A stretch of 64,000 bases of DNA, from contig NZ_JAYERP010000001.1 in NCBI RefSeq assembly GCF_034718895.1, positions 3,695,501 through 3,759,500 on the forward strand. Reading direction: 5' to 3'. Under the pieces are notes generated by a model. The model searched no databases. It had not been told where the DNA came from and saw only the letters and a program-made list of their open reading frames with translations. Both the position numbers and the translations under genes were made by a program. Of the stretch, positions 51,187-63,844 are shown piece after piece. Position 1 is the stretch's first letter. Each line of letters starts with the position of its first letter. The DNA comes from Paenibacillus phoenicis. GTDB taxonomy: Bacteria; Bacillota; Bacilli; Paenibacillales; Paenibacillaceae.

Positions 51187-52737
51187 ATGGGTACCGTAAC
51201 ACATATGATCGGCCTCGATATCGGAACAACCAGCACGAAGGCGGTATTGTATGAACGCAACGGCCAAGTCATCGCTACGGCCAATGAGGAGTATCCGCTG
51301 TATACCCCTTCCGCTGCCGTGGCGGAGCAGGATCCGGAAGAGATTTTTGCTGCAGTGATCGCCGCGGTGGGAAAAGTGATGAAAACAGGCGGCATCGCTC
51401 CGGATCAAATCGGCTTCGTCTCCTTCAGCTCCGCAATGCACAGCGTCATCCCGCTGGATGGCGAGGGCAAACCGCTGATGCGCTGTCTCACCTGGGCGGA
51501 CAACCGCAGTGCGGATTGGTCGGAGAAGCTGAAGAAGGAGCTGGGCGGACACGAGATTTACCTGCGCACCGGCACGCCAGTTCATCCGATGTCTCCGCTG
51601 ACCAAGCTGCTCTGGCTGCGCCATGAGAAGGCTGACATTTTTGCACAAGTCCGCAAATTCGTCTCGATTAAGGAATATGTCTTCCTTAAGCTGTTTGGGG
51701 AGTACGTCGTCGATTATTCGATTGCGTCGGCCACCGGACTTCTGAACCTCGAACGCTTAGATTGGGATGAAGAAGCGCTGAGGATCGCCGGCATTACGCC
51801 GGAGCATCTGTCCAAGCTCGTGCCGACGACGCACGTCCTGCAAGGCCTGGCGCCAGACTACGCCAGTGCCATGGGACTCGCTCCCTCCACCCGCTTCGTC
51901 ATTGGCGCCAGTGACGGCGTCTTGTCCAATCTCGGGGTCGATGCCATCGACCCCGGCGTTGTCGCCGTCACGATCGGCACCAGCGGTGCAATCCGCACCG
52001 TGGTCGACCGGCCGAGAACCGATCCCAAAGGCCGGATCTTCTGCTACGCGCTGACGGATAAGCACTGGGTGATCGGGGGGCCGGTCAACAACGGCGGTGT
52101 CATCTTCCGCTGGGTGCGGGACGAATTCGCCGCTTCCGAGGTCGAAACGGCGAAACGGCTGGGGATCAGCCCGTACGACGTGCTGACCAAAATTGGCGAG
52201 CGCGTCGCTCCCGGCGCGGACGGCCTGCTCTTCCACCCCTACCTGGCCGGTGAACGAGCGCCCCTCTGGAATCCCCACGCGCGCGGCTCCTTCTTCGGGC
52301 TGACGCTGCATCATCAGAAGGAGCACATGATTCGTGCCGTGCTGGAAGGTGTCATTTACAACCTGTACACGGTGCTCCTGGCGATGGAGGAACAGATCGG
52401 GCGCCCGCAGAAAATTCAGGCCACGGGCGGCTTCGCCCGCTCCCCGTTATGGCGGCAAATGATGGCTGATATCTTCGACCAACAAGTCGTCATTCCGGAG
52501 AGCTTTGAGAGCTCCTGCTTAGGGGCCGTGGTACTTGGTCTGTATGCTTTGGGAGAGATTGATTCCTTCGAAGTCGTCAAGGAAATGGTTGGCGGCACCC
52601 ACGAACACTCGCCCATTCCGGAGCATGCGGCGATTTATAAGCAGCTGCTGCCGATCTACATCCGCATCTCGCGGAAGCTGGAGGAAGATTACGAGGCGAT
52701 TGCCAAGTTCCAGCAACAACAACAATCTGAGCAGTAA
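51187..52737 (+). CDS. gntK: Gluconokinase (FGGY family)
   Basis: The kinase phosphorylates gluconate to 6-phosphogluconate, the substrate of the Gnd enzyme encoded first in the operon. The FGGY fold is seen in IGLDIGTTSTKAVLYERNG (phosphate 1), VTIGTSGAIRTV, YLAGERAPLWNPHARGSFFGL and QATGGFARSPLWRQMMADI. It has 516 residues and is intact. AAGGTAGG precedes the ATG. It is the last gene of the operon and is followed by a strong terminator. Confidence 0.94.
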   Translation: MGTVTHMIGLDIGTTSTKAVLYERNGQVIATANEEYPLYTPSAAVAEQDPEEIFAAVIAAVGKVMKTGGIAPDQIGFVSFSSAMHSVIPLDGEGKPLMRCLTWADNRSADWSEKLKKELGGHEIYLRTGTPVHPMSPLTKLLWLRHEKADIFAQVRKFVSIKEYVFLKLFGEYVVDYSIASATGLLNLERLDWDEEALRIAGITPEHLSKLVPTTHVLQGLAPDYASAMGLAPSTRFVIGASDGVLSNLGVDAIDPGVVAVTIGTSGAIRTVVDRPRTDPKGRIFCYALTDKHWVIGGPVNNGGVIFRWVRDEFAASEVETAKRLGISPYDVLTKIGERVAPGADGLLFHPYLAGERAPLWNPHARGSFFGLTLHHQKEHMIRAVLEGVIYNLYTVLLAMEEQIGRPQKIQATGGFARSPLWRQMMADIFDQQVVIPESFESSCLGAVVLGLYALGEIDSFEVVKEMVGGTHEHSPIPEHAAIYKQLLPIYIRISRKLEEDYEAIAKFQQQQQSEQ

Positions 52738-52763
52738 GACGCTCTTACATCCATATAAAACGA

Positions 52764-52797
52764 ATCCGACCGTCCCTATGGGGCGGTCGGATTTTTA
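52764..52797 (+). terminator. Terminator of the gluconate operon
   Basis: ATCCGACCG.CC-ctat-GG.GCGGTCGGAT is followed by TTTTATTTTC, 27 bp after the gntK stop. It insulates dnaA from gluconate transcription. Confidence 0.88.
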
Positions 52798-52840
52798 TTT
52801 TCTATATAATAAGCAAAGCTTGCTCTCTATCCCGGACGGT

Positions 52841-53256
52841 TGAATTATTCACAGCCGAAACTCGAAGATTGATGAGAGATCAGAATAAGTTGTGAATATT
52901 TTTTATGAGATTTTGCAGCTGTCTGTCGAATTTTAAACAATTTATAAACAATATGTAGTGGTGTGAATGAGAATTATGCACAAGTTATTGAATTTGTGGA
53001 TAAAAGCCGAGAGCTCATTGAAAAACAAGCCTTCTTTTGCTATGATTATATTGTTTTCGTTGTGAATATCTCTGTTTATCCGCTGATTTATTAACAGGTT
53101 GTGGATAACATTGTGAACAATTCGAAGATAATTTATTTTATAATGATGATACTTTACTGAACATTGGGGATAAAATTCCCCTTTATTTATGTTTATTTCG
53201 ACTTCTTTCTGCATGGCTTAAGCCACAATTGGAAGATTTAAAAGGAGTGACAGTCT
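52841..53256. other. Replication origin, part upstream of dnaA
   Basis: This AT-rich region without a gene carries perfect DnaA boxes TGTGGATAA at 52995-53003 and 53100-53108. Variants are present nearby (TGTGAATAT near 52,893 and 53,061; TTTATCCGC near 53,076). It corresponds to the dnaA-upstream box cluster of the bipartite Bacillus-type oriC, and probably also contains the autoregulated dnaA promoter. Confidence 0.85.
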
Positions 53257-54603
<1,347 letters not shown>

Positions 54604-54612
54604 ATAAGGGAT

Positions 54613-54735
54613 AAGCCTATGCACATGATATGCACATGTGGATAGGCTTCATTTCATATTTTTTCGGTTGTTATCCACATATTCAGTGCCCCTACTACTT
54701 CTTCTAATCTATAAAGATATAAACATCTTCATAAG
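54613..54735 (+). other. oriC unwinding region between dnaA and dnaN
   Basis: TGTGGATAG (54637-54645) and a perfect TTATCCACA (54671-54679) are followed by a GC cluster (GTGCCCC). Next come CTACTACTTCTTCTAAT (54692-54708), which reads as tandem DnaA-trios, and an AT-rich stretch (TATAAAGATATAAAC). This order matches the basal unwinding element of B. subtilis incC. A hairpin (AAGCCTAT/ATAGGCTT, 54613-54649) overlaps the first box and may terminate dnaA. The rest of the interval to 54,958 holds no gene. Confidence 0.85.
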
Positions 54736-54958
54736 TAGCGGCAAGCCGCTCGCTTCAGCCAGTCGCTGCAACGCTGCGCTTGTCCAGTTCAACGAAGAAG
54801 ATCATAAGGATGGCTGCATGAACCGCCTCAAAACCGTACATACCTCAAGGTTATGCTTCGGAGGCGAAGAATATGACTGTTCCCTTTCGAGGCAGTGTTC
54901 AATGTGAAGTATGCCCTTAGAAGCTTTATGCTTCATAACACTTTTAGGAGTTGAATTT

Positions 54959-56101
54959 ATGAAAATCCGTATTTTGAAGCATGATCTCAATGAATCGATC
55001 CAACACGTATCCAAGGCGATTTCGAGCCGGACAACGATTCCGATTTTGACCGGGATCAAGCTAGATGTGAACTTTCAAGGGATGACCCTGACGGCCAGCG
55101 ATACGGACATTTCGATTCAGGCCTTTATTCCGGCGGAGGATCAAGAGAAGCAAATCGTACAAGTAGAGCGTCCGGGGAGCGTTGTGCTGCCTGCGAAGTT
55201 CTTTGTCGAGATCATCAAGAAGCTGCCTTCCTCCGAAATCGAAATGGAAGTGCAGGACGGATTCCAAACCTTCATCCGTTCCGGATCCACCGATATCCAA
55301 ATGGTAGGTCTGGATCCGGAGGAATTCCCTGTACTGCCTAGCATCGAAGAAAATCAGGTCATTTCGATTCCCGGCGATTTGTTGAAGAACATGATTCGGC
55401 AAACGGTATTTTCCATTTCGACGAACGAAACTTCGCCGATCTTGACCGGAGTGCTCTGGAACCTGGCAGATAACCAGTTCAAATTCGTAGCGACGGACCG
55501 CCACCGCCTGGCCAGCCGCATTGCCGGTCTGGATGACGCGGAGGGCGTACGGTTCAGCAACATCGTCATTGCCGGCAAAACGCTCAATGAGCTGAGCAAA
55601 ATTATCCCGGATCAAAATACGCGCGTTGAAATCGTCGTTGCCGACAACCAGGTGTTATTCAAAATCGATCGCGTGTTGTTCTATACCCGCATTCTCGACG
55701 GAACTTATCCGGATACTTCCAAGATTATTCCGACTACGTATAAAACAGAACTCATCTTGGATACGAAGAAGTTAAGCGATTCGATCGACCGCGCTTATTT
55801 GCTGTCTCGCGAGGAGAAAACGAATATCGTCCGCCTGCAAACGATGGAAGACGGAACCATTGAAATTTCCTCTAGCTCCTCGGAGTTGGGTAAGGTTACG
55901 GAGCAGTTGGATGTGGCTCATTTTTCGGGGGATCCGCTGCGCATTTCCTTTAACTCGAAATATATGCTGGACGTTCTGAAGGTCGTGGAAAGCGAGCAGC
56001 TGCACATCGGGTTTACAGGCGCGATGAGCCCTATCATCATTAAGCCGGTGGACGACAGCCAGAGCCTTTATCTGATTCTGCCATACCGGACAACGAACTA
56101 G
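54959..56101 (+). CDS. dnaN: DNA polymerase III sliding clamp (beta subunit)
   Basis: The clamp encircles DNA and tethers the polymerase. The start MKIRILKHDLNESIQHVSKAISSRTTIPIL is typical, with TAGGAG upstream. Three similar domains of about 125 residues follow, with FVATDRHRLASR in domain 2 and the C-terminal SPIIIKP...YLILPYRT. It has 380 residues. An upstream extension is open but unsupported. Confidence 0.97.
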   Translation: MKIRILKHDLNESIQHVSKAISSRTTIPILTGIKLDVNFQGMTLTASDTDISIQAFIPAEDQEKQIVQVERPGSVVLPAKFFVEIIKKLPSSEIEMEVQDGFQTFIRSGSTDIQMVGLDPEEFPVLPSIEENQVISIPGDLLKNMIRQTVFSISTNETSPILTGVLWNLADNQFKFVATDRHRLASRIAGLDDAEGVRFSNIVIAGKTLNELSKIIPDQNTRVEIVVADNQVLFKIDRVLFYTRILDGTYPDTSKIIPTTYKTELILDTKKLSDSIDRAYLLSREEKTNIVRLQTMEDGTIEISSSSSELGKVTEQLDVAHFSGDPLRISFNSKYMLDVLKVVESEQLHIGFTGAMSPIIIKPVDDSQSLYLILPYRTTN

Positions 56102-56173
56102 ATCATTGGCGTCCAAAGCATGTTTCTAGCGGAAGCATTTTGGCGATACCAACAGAAAGGAAACCGATTCCTC

Positions 56174-56398
56174 ATGAAAATAATTCCCATCTCGAGCGAA
56201 TATATTAAATTAGATTCTTTCCTGAAGCTGGCGGATTGCGTGCCAACCGGAGGAATGGCCAAGGCGATCCTCCAGGAAGGTGCCGTGAAGGTGAATGGCA
56301 AACCGGAAGAGCGGCGGGGCCGGAAGCTGTATCCGGGCGATAGCGTTGAGGTGGAAGGTTGCGGCTCTTTTCAGGTGGCGGGAGAACAGGCTCCCTGA
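56174..56398 (+). CDS. rlbA: S4-domain RNA-binding protein RlbA (YaaA)
   Basis: This 74-residue protein is an S4-type RNA-binding domain: YIKLDSFLKLADCVPTGGMAKAILQEGAVKVNGKPEERRGRKLYPGD. It lies in the conserved place between dnaN and recF. A role in ribosome assembly is proposed for the family. The start is set at MKIIPISSEYIK; an upstream 18-codon extension is not supported by a ribosome site. Confidence 0.9.
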   Translation: MKIIPISSEYIKLDSFLKLADCVPTGGMAKAILQEGAVKVNGKPEERRGRKLYPGDSVEVEGCGSFQVAGEQAP

Positions 56399-56456
56399 AG
56401 TGGCCTGCCTGTGGCCAAACGGCCGGGGACTGGCGGAGAATGAGGGGGCTTAGAAC

Positions 56457-57569
56457 GTGTTTGTAAATCGTTTATCGCTGCAAAACTACCGGAATTACGG
56501 TACCCTTACGCTGGACGCCTTCGGCGCCGTGAACCTGATCATCGGACGGAATGCCCAAGGGAAAACGAACCTGCTAGAGGCGTTGTTCGTCCTTGCGCTG
56601 ACAAAGTCGCACCGGACCGGCAAAGACAAGGAGCTGATCGCGTTTGGCAGCGACCATGCGCTGGTGTCCGCGGAGGTGGAGAAGAAGTACGGCCCAGTCC
56701 AACTTGAGCTTCGTTTATCGCCGCAAGGCAAGAAGGCGAAGCTCAATGGCCTGGAACAGAGGAAGCTGAGTGATTTTATCGGGGCGATGAATGTCGTGAT
56801 GTTTGCTCCCGAGGATTTGGAAATTGTCAAGGGAACTCCTGGGGTACGGCGCCGGTTTCTTGACATGGAGATCGGGCAGGTACAGCCGAGCTATCTGTAT
56901 CATTTGCAGCAATATCAGAAGGTGCTGATTCAGCGCAATAATCTGCTTAAACAGGCTTGGGGCGCCGGTCCCGAAATCAAGACCATGCTGGAGATTTGGA
57001 ACGAACAGCTGGTCCAACACGGTGTTAAAATTATTAAAAAAAGGAAACAATTTATAAGTAAACTGCAAAAGTGGGCAGAGCAGATTCACGAGGGAATTAC
57101 CGGAGGCGGTGAAACCTTGAAATTGGCTTATCTCCCCTCTTTTGGCACAGCCGAAGAAGAAGATGAAGCTGTCCTATTGCAGCAATTTATGATAAAGTTA
57201 TCACAAATGAAGGATCAGGAGATTCGCCGCGGCATGACGCTGTGTGGACCACATCGCGATGATCTGTCGTTTATCATCAACGGCAATGAAGCGCAAGTCT
57301 ACGGGTCCCAAGGCCAGCAGCGGACGACGGCATTATCGTTAAAACTGGCGGAAATTGAACTCATTCATGAGGAAATCGGCGAATACCCGATTCTCTTGCT
57401 GGATGACGTGTTGTCGGAGTTGGATCCGTACCGCCAAACCCAATTGATCGAAACGTTTCAGAGTAAAGTGCAGACGTTCATCACGGCTACAGGGATTGAG
57501 AGCATCAATGCAAGCCGATTACAGGACGCCAGCATTTTTCATGTTCAGGAAGGACAAGTCCAAGGTTAA
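56457..57569 (+). CDS. recF: DNA replication and repair protein RecF
   Basis: RecF is an SMC-like ATPase that helps load RecA at gaps. Walker A is IIGRNAQGKTNLLEALFVLA, the signature region YGSQGQQRTTALSLKLAEIELI and Walker B PILLLDDVLSELDPYRQ are present. It has 370 residues. The start is GTG with AGGGGG ten bases upstream. The frame ends 17 bp before remB. Confidence 0.96.
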   Translation: MFVNRLSLQNYRNYGTLTLDAFGAVNLIIGRNAQGKTNLLEALFVLALTKSHRTGKDKELIAFGSDHALVSAEVEKKYGPVQLELRLSPQGKKAKLNGLEQRKLSDFIGAMNVVMFAPEDLEIVKGTPGVRRRFLDMEIGQVQPSYLYHLQQYQKVLIQRNNLLKQAWGAGPEIKTMLEIWNEQLVQHGVKIIKKRKQFISKLQKWAEQIHEGITGGGETLKLAYLPSFGTAEEEDEAVLLQQFMIKLSQMKDQEIRRGMTLCGPHRDDLSFIINGNEAQVYGSQGQQRTTALSLKLAEIELIHEEIGEYPILLLDDVLSELDPYRQTQLIETFQSKVQTFITATGIESINASRLQDASIFHVQEGQVQG

Positions 57570-57585
57570 GGACGGAGGGAAACGG

Positions 57586-57834
57586 ATGTATATACATTTG
57601 GGCGGAGAAAAGGTGATCCTCTCTTCGGAATTGATTGCAATTTTCGATATCACGATCGAGAAGTCTTCAAAAATATCCAAGCAATTCCTCAGCCATGCGC
57701 TGGAGACCAAGAACGTGGTGCGCATCGGCGAGGAGGAAGCGAAGTCTATCGTCGTGACCCAAAACGAGATCTATTACTCGCCGATCTCCTCCGCTACGCT
57801 GAAGAAGAAAGCGAACGTGATTTTGACGGTTTAG
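57586..57834 (+). CDS. remB: Extracellular matrix regulator RemB (YaaB)
   Basis: This 82-residue DUF370 protein is the paralogue of RemA, a DNA-binding regulator of biofilm genes in B. subtilis. MYIHLGGEKVILSSELIAIFDI and TKNVVRIGEEEAKSIVVTQNEIYYSPIS are the family core. GGAGGG precedes the ATG; the upstream open frame is the recF tail in another phase. Its place between recF and gyrB is conserved. Confidence 0.92.
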   Translation: MYIHLGGEKVILSSELIAIFDITIEKSSKISKQFLSHALETKNVVRIGEEEAKSIVVTQNEIYYSPISSATLKKKANVILTV

Positions 57835-57860
57835 CCTTGAATTTGATTCTAGAGAAGTAG

Positions 57861-59780
<1,920 letters not shown>

Positions 59781-59803
59781 GCGATATCGGGAGCCAATAG
59801 ATA

Positions 59804-59855
59804 AGGCTGTTCTATACGATCCGGACTTGCATCCGGAAGGATGGGAACAGCCTTT
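59804..59855 (+). terminator. Terminator between gyrB and the convergent yheC-type gene
   Basis: AGGCTGTTC/GAACAGCCT with a 32-base loop containing its own small hairpin (CCGGA...TCCGG) is followed by TTTTCC. It may serve both converging genes. Confidence 0.7.
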
Positions 59856-59858
59856 TTC

Positions 59859-60719
59859 CTATTTCGCTTTGGCGGATTTGGCCTTCAATCGGCCGTAAGC
59901 GATAGCGTAGCGCCGGATCTTTTGGTAAACCTCTTTGGGATGAAGTATTTTGAAGGGGAAGAGAGCTGGCTTCGTATTGATTTCCAAAATCCAGATTTGG
60001 TACTGTTCGTCGATGGCGATGTCCAACCCGATTTCCTTGAGCTGCGGAAATTTCCGAGCCAGTTGGATGGCTGCCTGGACGCCGATGGATTTCATTTCCT
60101 TGTACTTCTCGGCAAACTCTTTGGGGGTCATATAGGAGCTAAGCAGGTCCTCAATGAGCATGACGCTGCCGCCGCCGTGATAGTTGGTGATGACCTTCTG
60201 CTGTGCAGCAATCCGTCCGATAAATCCAGTCGTCTCCCAGGACTTACGCGGGGTTTGCTGGACGAGGGCGCGGATATCGAACCTGCGGCGGCGGTAGGTG
60301 AGCAGACGGATGCCTTTTTGGATCAGATAAGGTTTAGACCCCATCTTGGCGACAAGTGCGTCGTGAAGCTCCTCTATCGTCGGGTACAGCTCGTATTCAA
60401 TTCCGTACCTGAGCTTATACTGAAGCGGGCTGCCTGGGCTAAGGTCATCCGTCCATTTCTCAATGCTCATCACGCCGATGCCATAGGTGCCGTGATCCGG
60501 TTTGACGAAGACATAGTCGTATTCCTCCAGCATATCCCGAAGATGCTCAAAGGAATATTTTCGCGTATCCGGAATGTAGGGACGAAGGGATTCCTTCTGG
60601 TAGATCACTTTCGTTTTCTCCCACTTGCTTGCAATACGTTGGATCGTCAAATCGTTTATCCTTCCTTTCTTTCGGACCGGAACCGGCCCGTTGTCATCTA
60701 TGCGATATGCGAAAAACAT
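59859..60719 (-). CDS. YheC/YheD-family ATP-grasp protein
   Basis: The 286-residue protein belongs to the YheC/YheD family of endospore coat-associated proteins with an ATP-grasp fold. Motifs visible are DYVFVKPDHGTYGIGVMSIEKW, RRFDIRALVQQTPRKSWETTGFIGRIA and EIGLDIAIDEQYQIWILEINTKPA (metal/ATP-binding end). A basic C-terminal tail follows. It is encoded against the flow between gyrB and gyrA. The ligase substrate is unknown. Confidence 0.85.
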   Translation of the reverse strand: MFFAYRIDDNGPVPVRKKGRINDLTIQRIASKWEKTKVIYQKESLRPYIPDTRKYSFEHLRDMLEEYDYVFVKPDHGTYGIGVMSIEKWTDDLSPGSPLQYKLRYGIEYELYPTIEELHDALVAKMGSKPYLIQKGIRLLTYRRRRFDIRALVQQTPRKSWETTGFIGRIAAQQKVITNYHGGGSVMLIEDLLSSYMTPKEFAEKYKEMKSIGVQAAIQLARKFPQLKEIGLDIAIDEQYQIWILEINTKPALFPFKILHPKEVYQKIRRYAIAYGRLKAKSAKAK

Positions 60720-60995
60720 AGGACAGAAGAGAAAAACAATGGTATAATTATAAGATATGGGGATTTTATAAGCTTTTTCAGCGATTCAAAGAAAATGCCT
60801 ATATCCGTAGTGTATGAACGTTCGATTCGATGGGAGTGGACACATCCCTAATTTTTTGCTGTCTATATGGATCGTGTTACAAGGCCGGTCACGTTTAATT
60901 GAGCTTGATTTGTGAAAGTAATATAATGAAAGTGGCGGTTTTTCGGGCTTTTTCCCATACGAAGGCACGTGGATAGATTATGAAGGAGGTCCAGC

Positions 60996-63518
60996 ATGGC
61001 GGAAGAAAAATTCTCTCAAATCATAGATCGGGACATTAATGTGGAAATGCGCGAGTCCTTTATGGACTATGCCATGAGCATTATTGTCAGCCGTGCGTTG
61101 CCGGATGTGCGGGATGGTTTGAAGCCGGTGCATCGTCGCATTCTCTATGCGATGTCGGATTTAGGAATGCATCCGGACAAACCATTTAAGAAGTCAGCGA
61201 GAATCGTCGGTGAAGTCATCGGTAAATATCATCCTCACGGTGATTCCGCCGTTTACGAGACGATGGTGCGGATGGCGCAGGATTTCTCGATGAGATATAT
61301 GCTTGTCGAAGGCCATGGCAACTTTGGTTCCGTCGACGGGGATATGGCCGCGGCGATGCGGTATACGGAAGCGCGTTTATCCAAAATCGCCATGGAAATG
61401 CTGCGTGACATCAACAAAGAAACAATTGATTTCATGCCGAACTACGACGGCGAGGAGCAGGAACCGGTCGTGCTGCCTTCCCGCTTTCCGAACCTGCTGG
61501 TCAATGGGGTGTCGGGGATCGCAGTTGGGATGGCGACGAATATCCCTCCGCATAACTTAGGGGAAGTCATTGACGGGGTTCAGGCGTTAATCAAGAATCC
61601 GGAGATCAGTTCGCTGGAATTGATGGATTATATCAAAGGCCCGGATTTTCCTACGGCTGCTTATATCTTGGGCCGTTCGGGGATCCGCCAGGCGTATACG
61701 ACGGGACGCGGCTCGATTACGATGCGGGCGAAGACCACGATTGAGGAGCACAACAACAAAGCACGGATCGTCGTGGAGGAGCTTCCTTATCAGGTCAACA
61801 AGGCCCGTCTGGTTGAAAAAATCGCCGAACTGGTACGTGAGAAGAAAATTGACGGGATTACCGACTTGCGCGACGAGTCGGATCGCACCGGCATGCGCGT
61901 GGTTATCGAGCTTCGGCGGGACGTCAATCCGAACGTCGTGCTGAATAACCTGTATAAGCATACGGCGCTGCAAAGCACTTTTGGCATTAATATGCTGGCG
62001 ATCGTAAACAATGAACCGAAGATTCTGACGCTGAAAGATGTCTTGAGTCATTATCTACAGCATCAGGTTGAAGTTGTTCGCCGGCGCACCGAATTTGATT
62101 TGAAGAAAGCCGAAGCCCGGGCGCATATCCTGGAAGGTTTGCGGATCGCCTTGGATCACATTGATGAAGTTATCGCTTTGATCCGGGGATCAAATTCGGA
62201 TGAAGAAGCCCGTGAAGGCTTGATGACCCGTTTTGGTCTGAGCCCTGAACAAGCACAAGCGATTCTCGATATGAGACTCCGCCGGTTGACCGGATTGGAG
62301 CGCGAGAAGATCGAAGACGAATATAACGAATTGCTCCAGAAGATCGCTGAATATCGTGAGATTCTGGCCAATGAACAGCTCGTGCTGAAAATTATCGGTG
62401 AAGAGCTGCAGGAAATCCGTGAGAGATACGCGGATGAACGCCGTACGGAAATTACGATCGGTGAAGAAAGCATCCTCGACGAGGATTTGATTCCTCAAGA
62501 GGAAGTGGTCATCACGATTACGCATACCGGCTACATCAAGCGGTTGCCGGTGACAACGTACCGCAGCCAGAAGCGCGGCGGGCGCGGCGTTGTCGGGATG
62601 GACACCAAGGATAATGATTTCGTGGAGCATCTGTTCGTGACGAACTCCCATCATTATCTGATGTTCTTTACCGATCGCGGCAAGGCGTATCGCCTCAAAG
62701 CGTACGAGATTCCAGAGCTGGGACGTACGGCTCGGGGGACGCCAATTATTAACCTGATTCAGATTGAGCAGGGCGAGACGGTCAATGCGGTTATCGAGGT
62801 CGAGCGTTTTGACGATAACAAGTATTTGTTCTTTGCTACGAAGCAAGGGATCGTCAAGAAGACGCCAATCGAAGACTATATCAACATTCGCAAGGGCGGA
62901 TTGATTGCCGTCAACCTGCGCGAAGACGATACGTTAATCGACGTGAAGCTGACCGATGGCAATGAAGAAGTGATCATGGGTACAGCACAAGGCATGTCGA
63001 TCCGGTTCCCAGAAAGCGATGTACGCTCTATGGGCCGGGCAGCTACCGGTGTTAAAGGGATCACGCTGGATGAAGGCGACTCTGTCATCGGCATGGACGT
63101 TGTGGTTCCGGGGCAGGATGTCTTGATCGTAACCGCGAATGGTTACGGCAAGCGGACGCCGATCTCCGAATATCGCACGCAAAGCCGCGGCGGTAAGGGG
63201 ATCAAAACGATCAATGTCACGGAGAAGAACGGTACGGTTGTCGGACTCAAGGTCGTTAAGGATGAAGAGGACCTGATGATCATTACCGCGAGCGGTACGC
63301 TGATCCGAACGAGCATGGAGGGGATCTCCACCATGGGCCGGAACACGCAAGGCGTGAAGCTGATCAACATCCGCGAAGACGATACCGTAGCGACGGTTTG
63401 CCGCACGGACAAGAGTGAGGAAGAAGACCAAGAGGGAGAAGCTGAGTCCTCCCAGGACCAAGGGCAAGCGGTTGAAGGCCATGGTTCGGAACCTGGGCAA
63501 GATCCTAACGAAGAATAA
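60996..63518 (+). CDS. gyrA: DNA gyrase subunit A
   Basis: GyrA is the cleavage-religation subunit. The quinolone-determining region reads [22 protein letters not shown], with Ser and Glu at the usual resistance positions, so it looks wild-type. The active-site Tyr is in [14 protein letters not shown]. The C-terminal beta-pinwheel includes the GyrA-box SQKRGGRG. An acidic Glu/Gln tail ends the 840-residue protein. AAGGAGGTCC upstream is a near-perfect ribosome site. Confidence 0.97.
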   Translation: MAEEKFSQIIDRDINVEMRESFMDYAMSIIVSRALPDVRDGLKPVHRRILYAMSDLGMHPDKPFKKSARIVGEVIGKYHPHGDSAVYETMVRMAQDFSMRYMLVEGHGNFGSVDGDMAAAMRYTEARLSKIAMEMLRDINKETIDFMPNYDGEEQEPVVLPSRFPNLLVNGVSGIAVGMATNIPPHNLGEVIDGVQALIKNPEISSLELMDYIKGPDFPTAAYILGRSGIRQAYTTGRGSITMRAKTTIEEHNNKARIVVEELPYQVNKARLVEKIAELVREKKIDGITDLRDESDRTGMRVVIELRRDVNPNVVLNNLYKHTALQSTFGINMLAIVNNEPKILTLKDVLSHYLQHQVEVVRRRTEFDLKKAEARAHILEGLRIALDHIDEVIALIRGSNSDEEAREGLMTRFGLSPEQAQAILDMRLRRLTGLEREKIEDEYNELLQKIAEYREILANEQLVLKIIGEELQEIRERYADERRTEITIGEESILDEDLIPQEEVVITITHTGYIKRLPVTTYRSQKRGGRGVVGMDTKDNDFVEHLFVTNSHHYLMFFTDRGKAYRLKAYEIPELGRTARGTPIINLIQIEQGETVNAVIEVERFDDNKYLFFATKQGIVKKTPIEDYINIRKGGLIAVNLREDDTLIDVKLTDGNEEVIMGTAQGMSIRFPESDVRSMGRAATGVKGITLDEGDSVIGMDVVVPGQDVLIVTANGYGKRTPISEYRTQSRGGKGIKTINVTEKNGTVVGLKVVKDEEDLMIITASGTLIRTSMEGISTMGRNTQGVKLINIREDDTVATVCRTDKSEEEDQEGEAESSQDQGQAVEGHGSEPGQDPNEE

Positions 63519-63613
63519 TGATTCCCCTGTTTCGAGACCGCAGCAATAGTCGCGTGTTTGAAAATCTAACTAGGTTGGGAAGTCGTAAATGACGGCCCAA
63601 CCTCGGGAGCAAG

Positions 63614-63651
63614 CGAGCCTTAGAAATCGAGTCTAAGGCTCGTTTTTTTTT
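63614..63651 (+). terminator. Terminator after gyrA
   Basis: CGAGCCTTAGA/TCTAAGGCTCG with a 7-base loop is followed by nine T. A further hairpin (GGTTGGG/CCCAACC) precedes it. The 325 bp between gyrA and the next gene hold no other gene. Confidence 0.92.
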
Positions 63652-63844
63652 GGAGTTAAGCACGTTTTTGGCTGTCTAGTTTCGGAGGCTCTTGTGGCGT
63701 TCTTTTCCTACGAAAAAGAAAGATTGCTTGCTATTTTAGCAGCGTACTATAATAAGATTAGTGCTCAATAGTTCTTTATACCTAGAAAATATTGGGTTTG
63801 TAGTGACTTGGAATCCTAGTCTTACCCTAAGGAGAGAATAAAGG

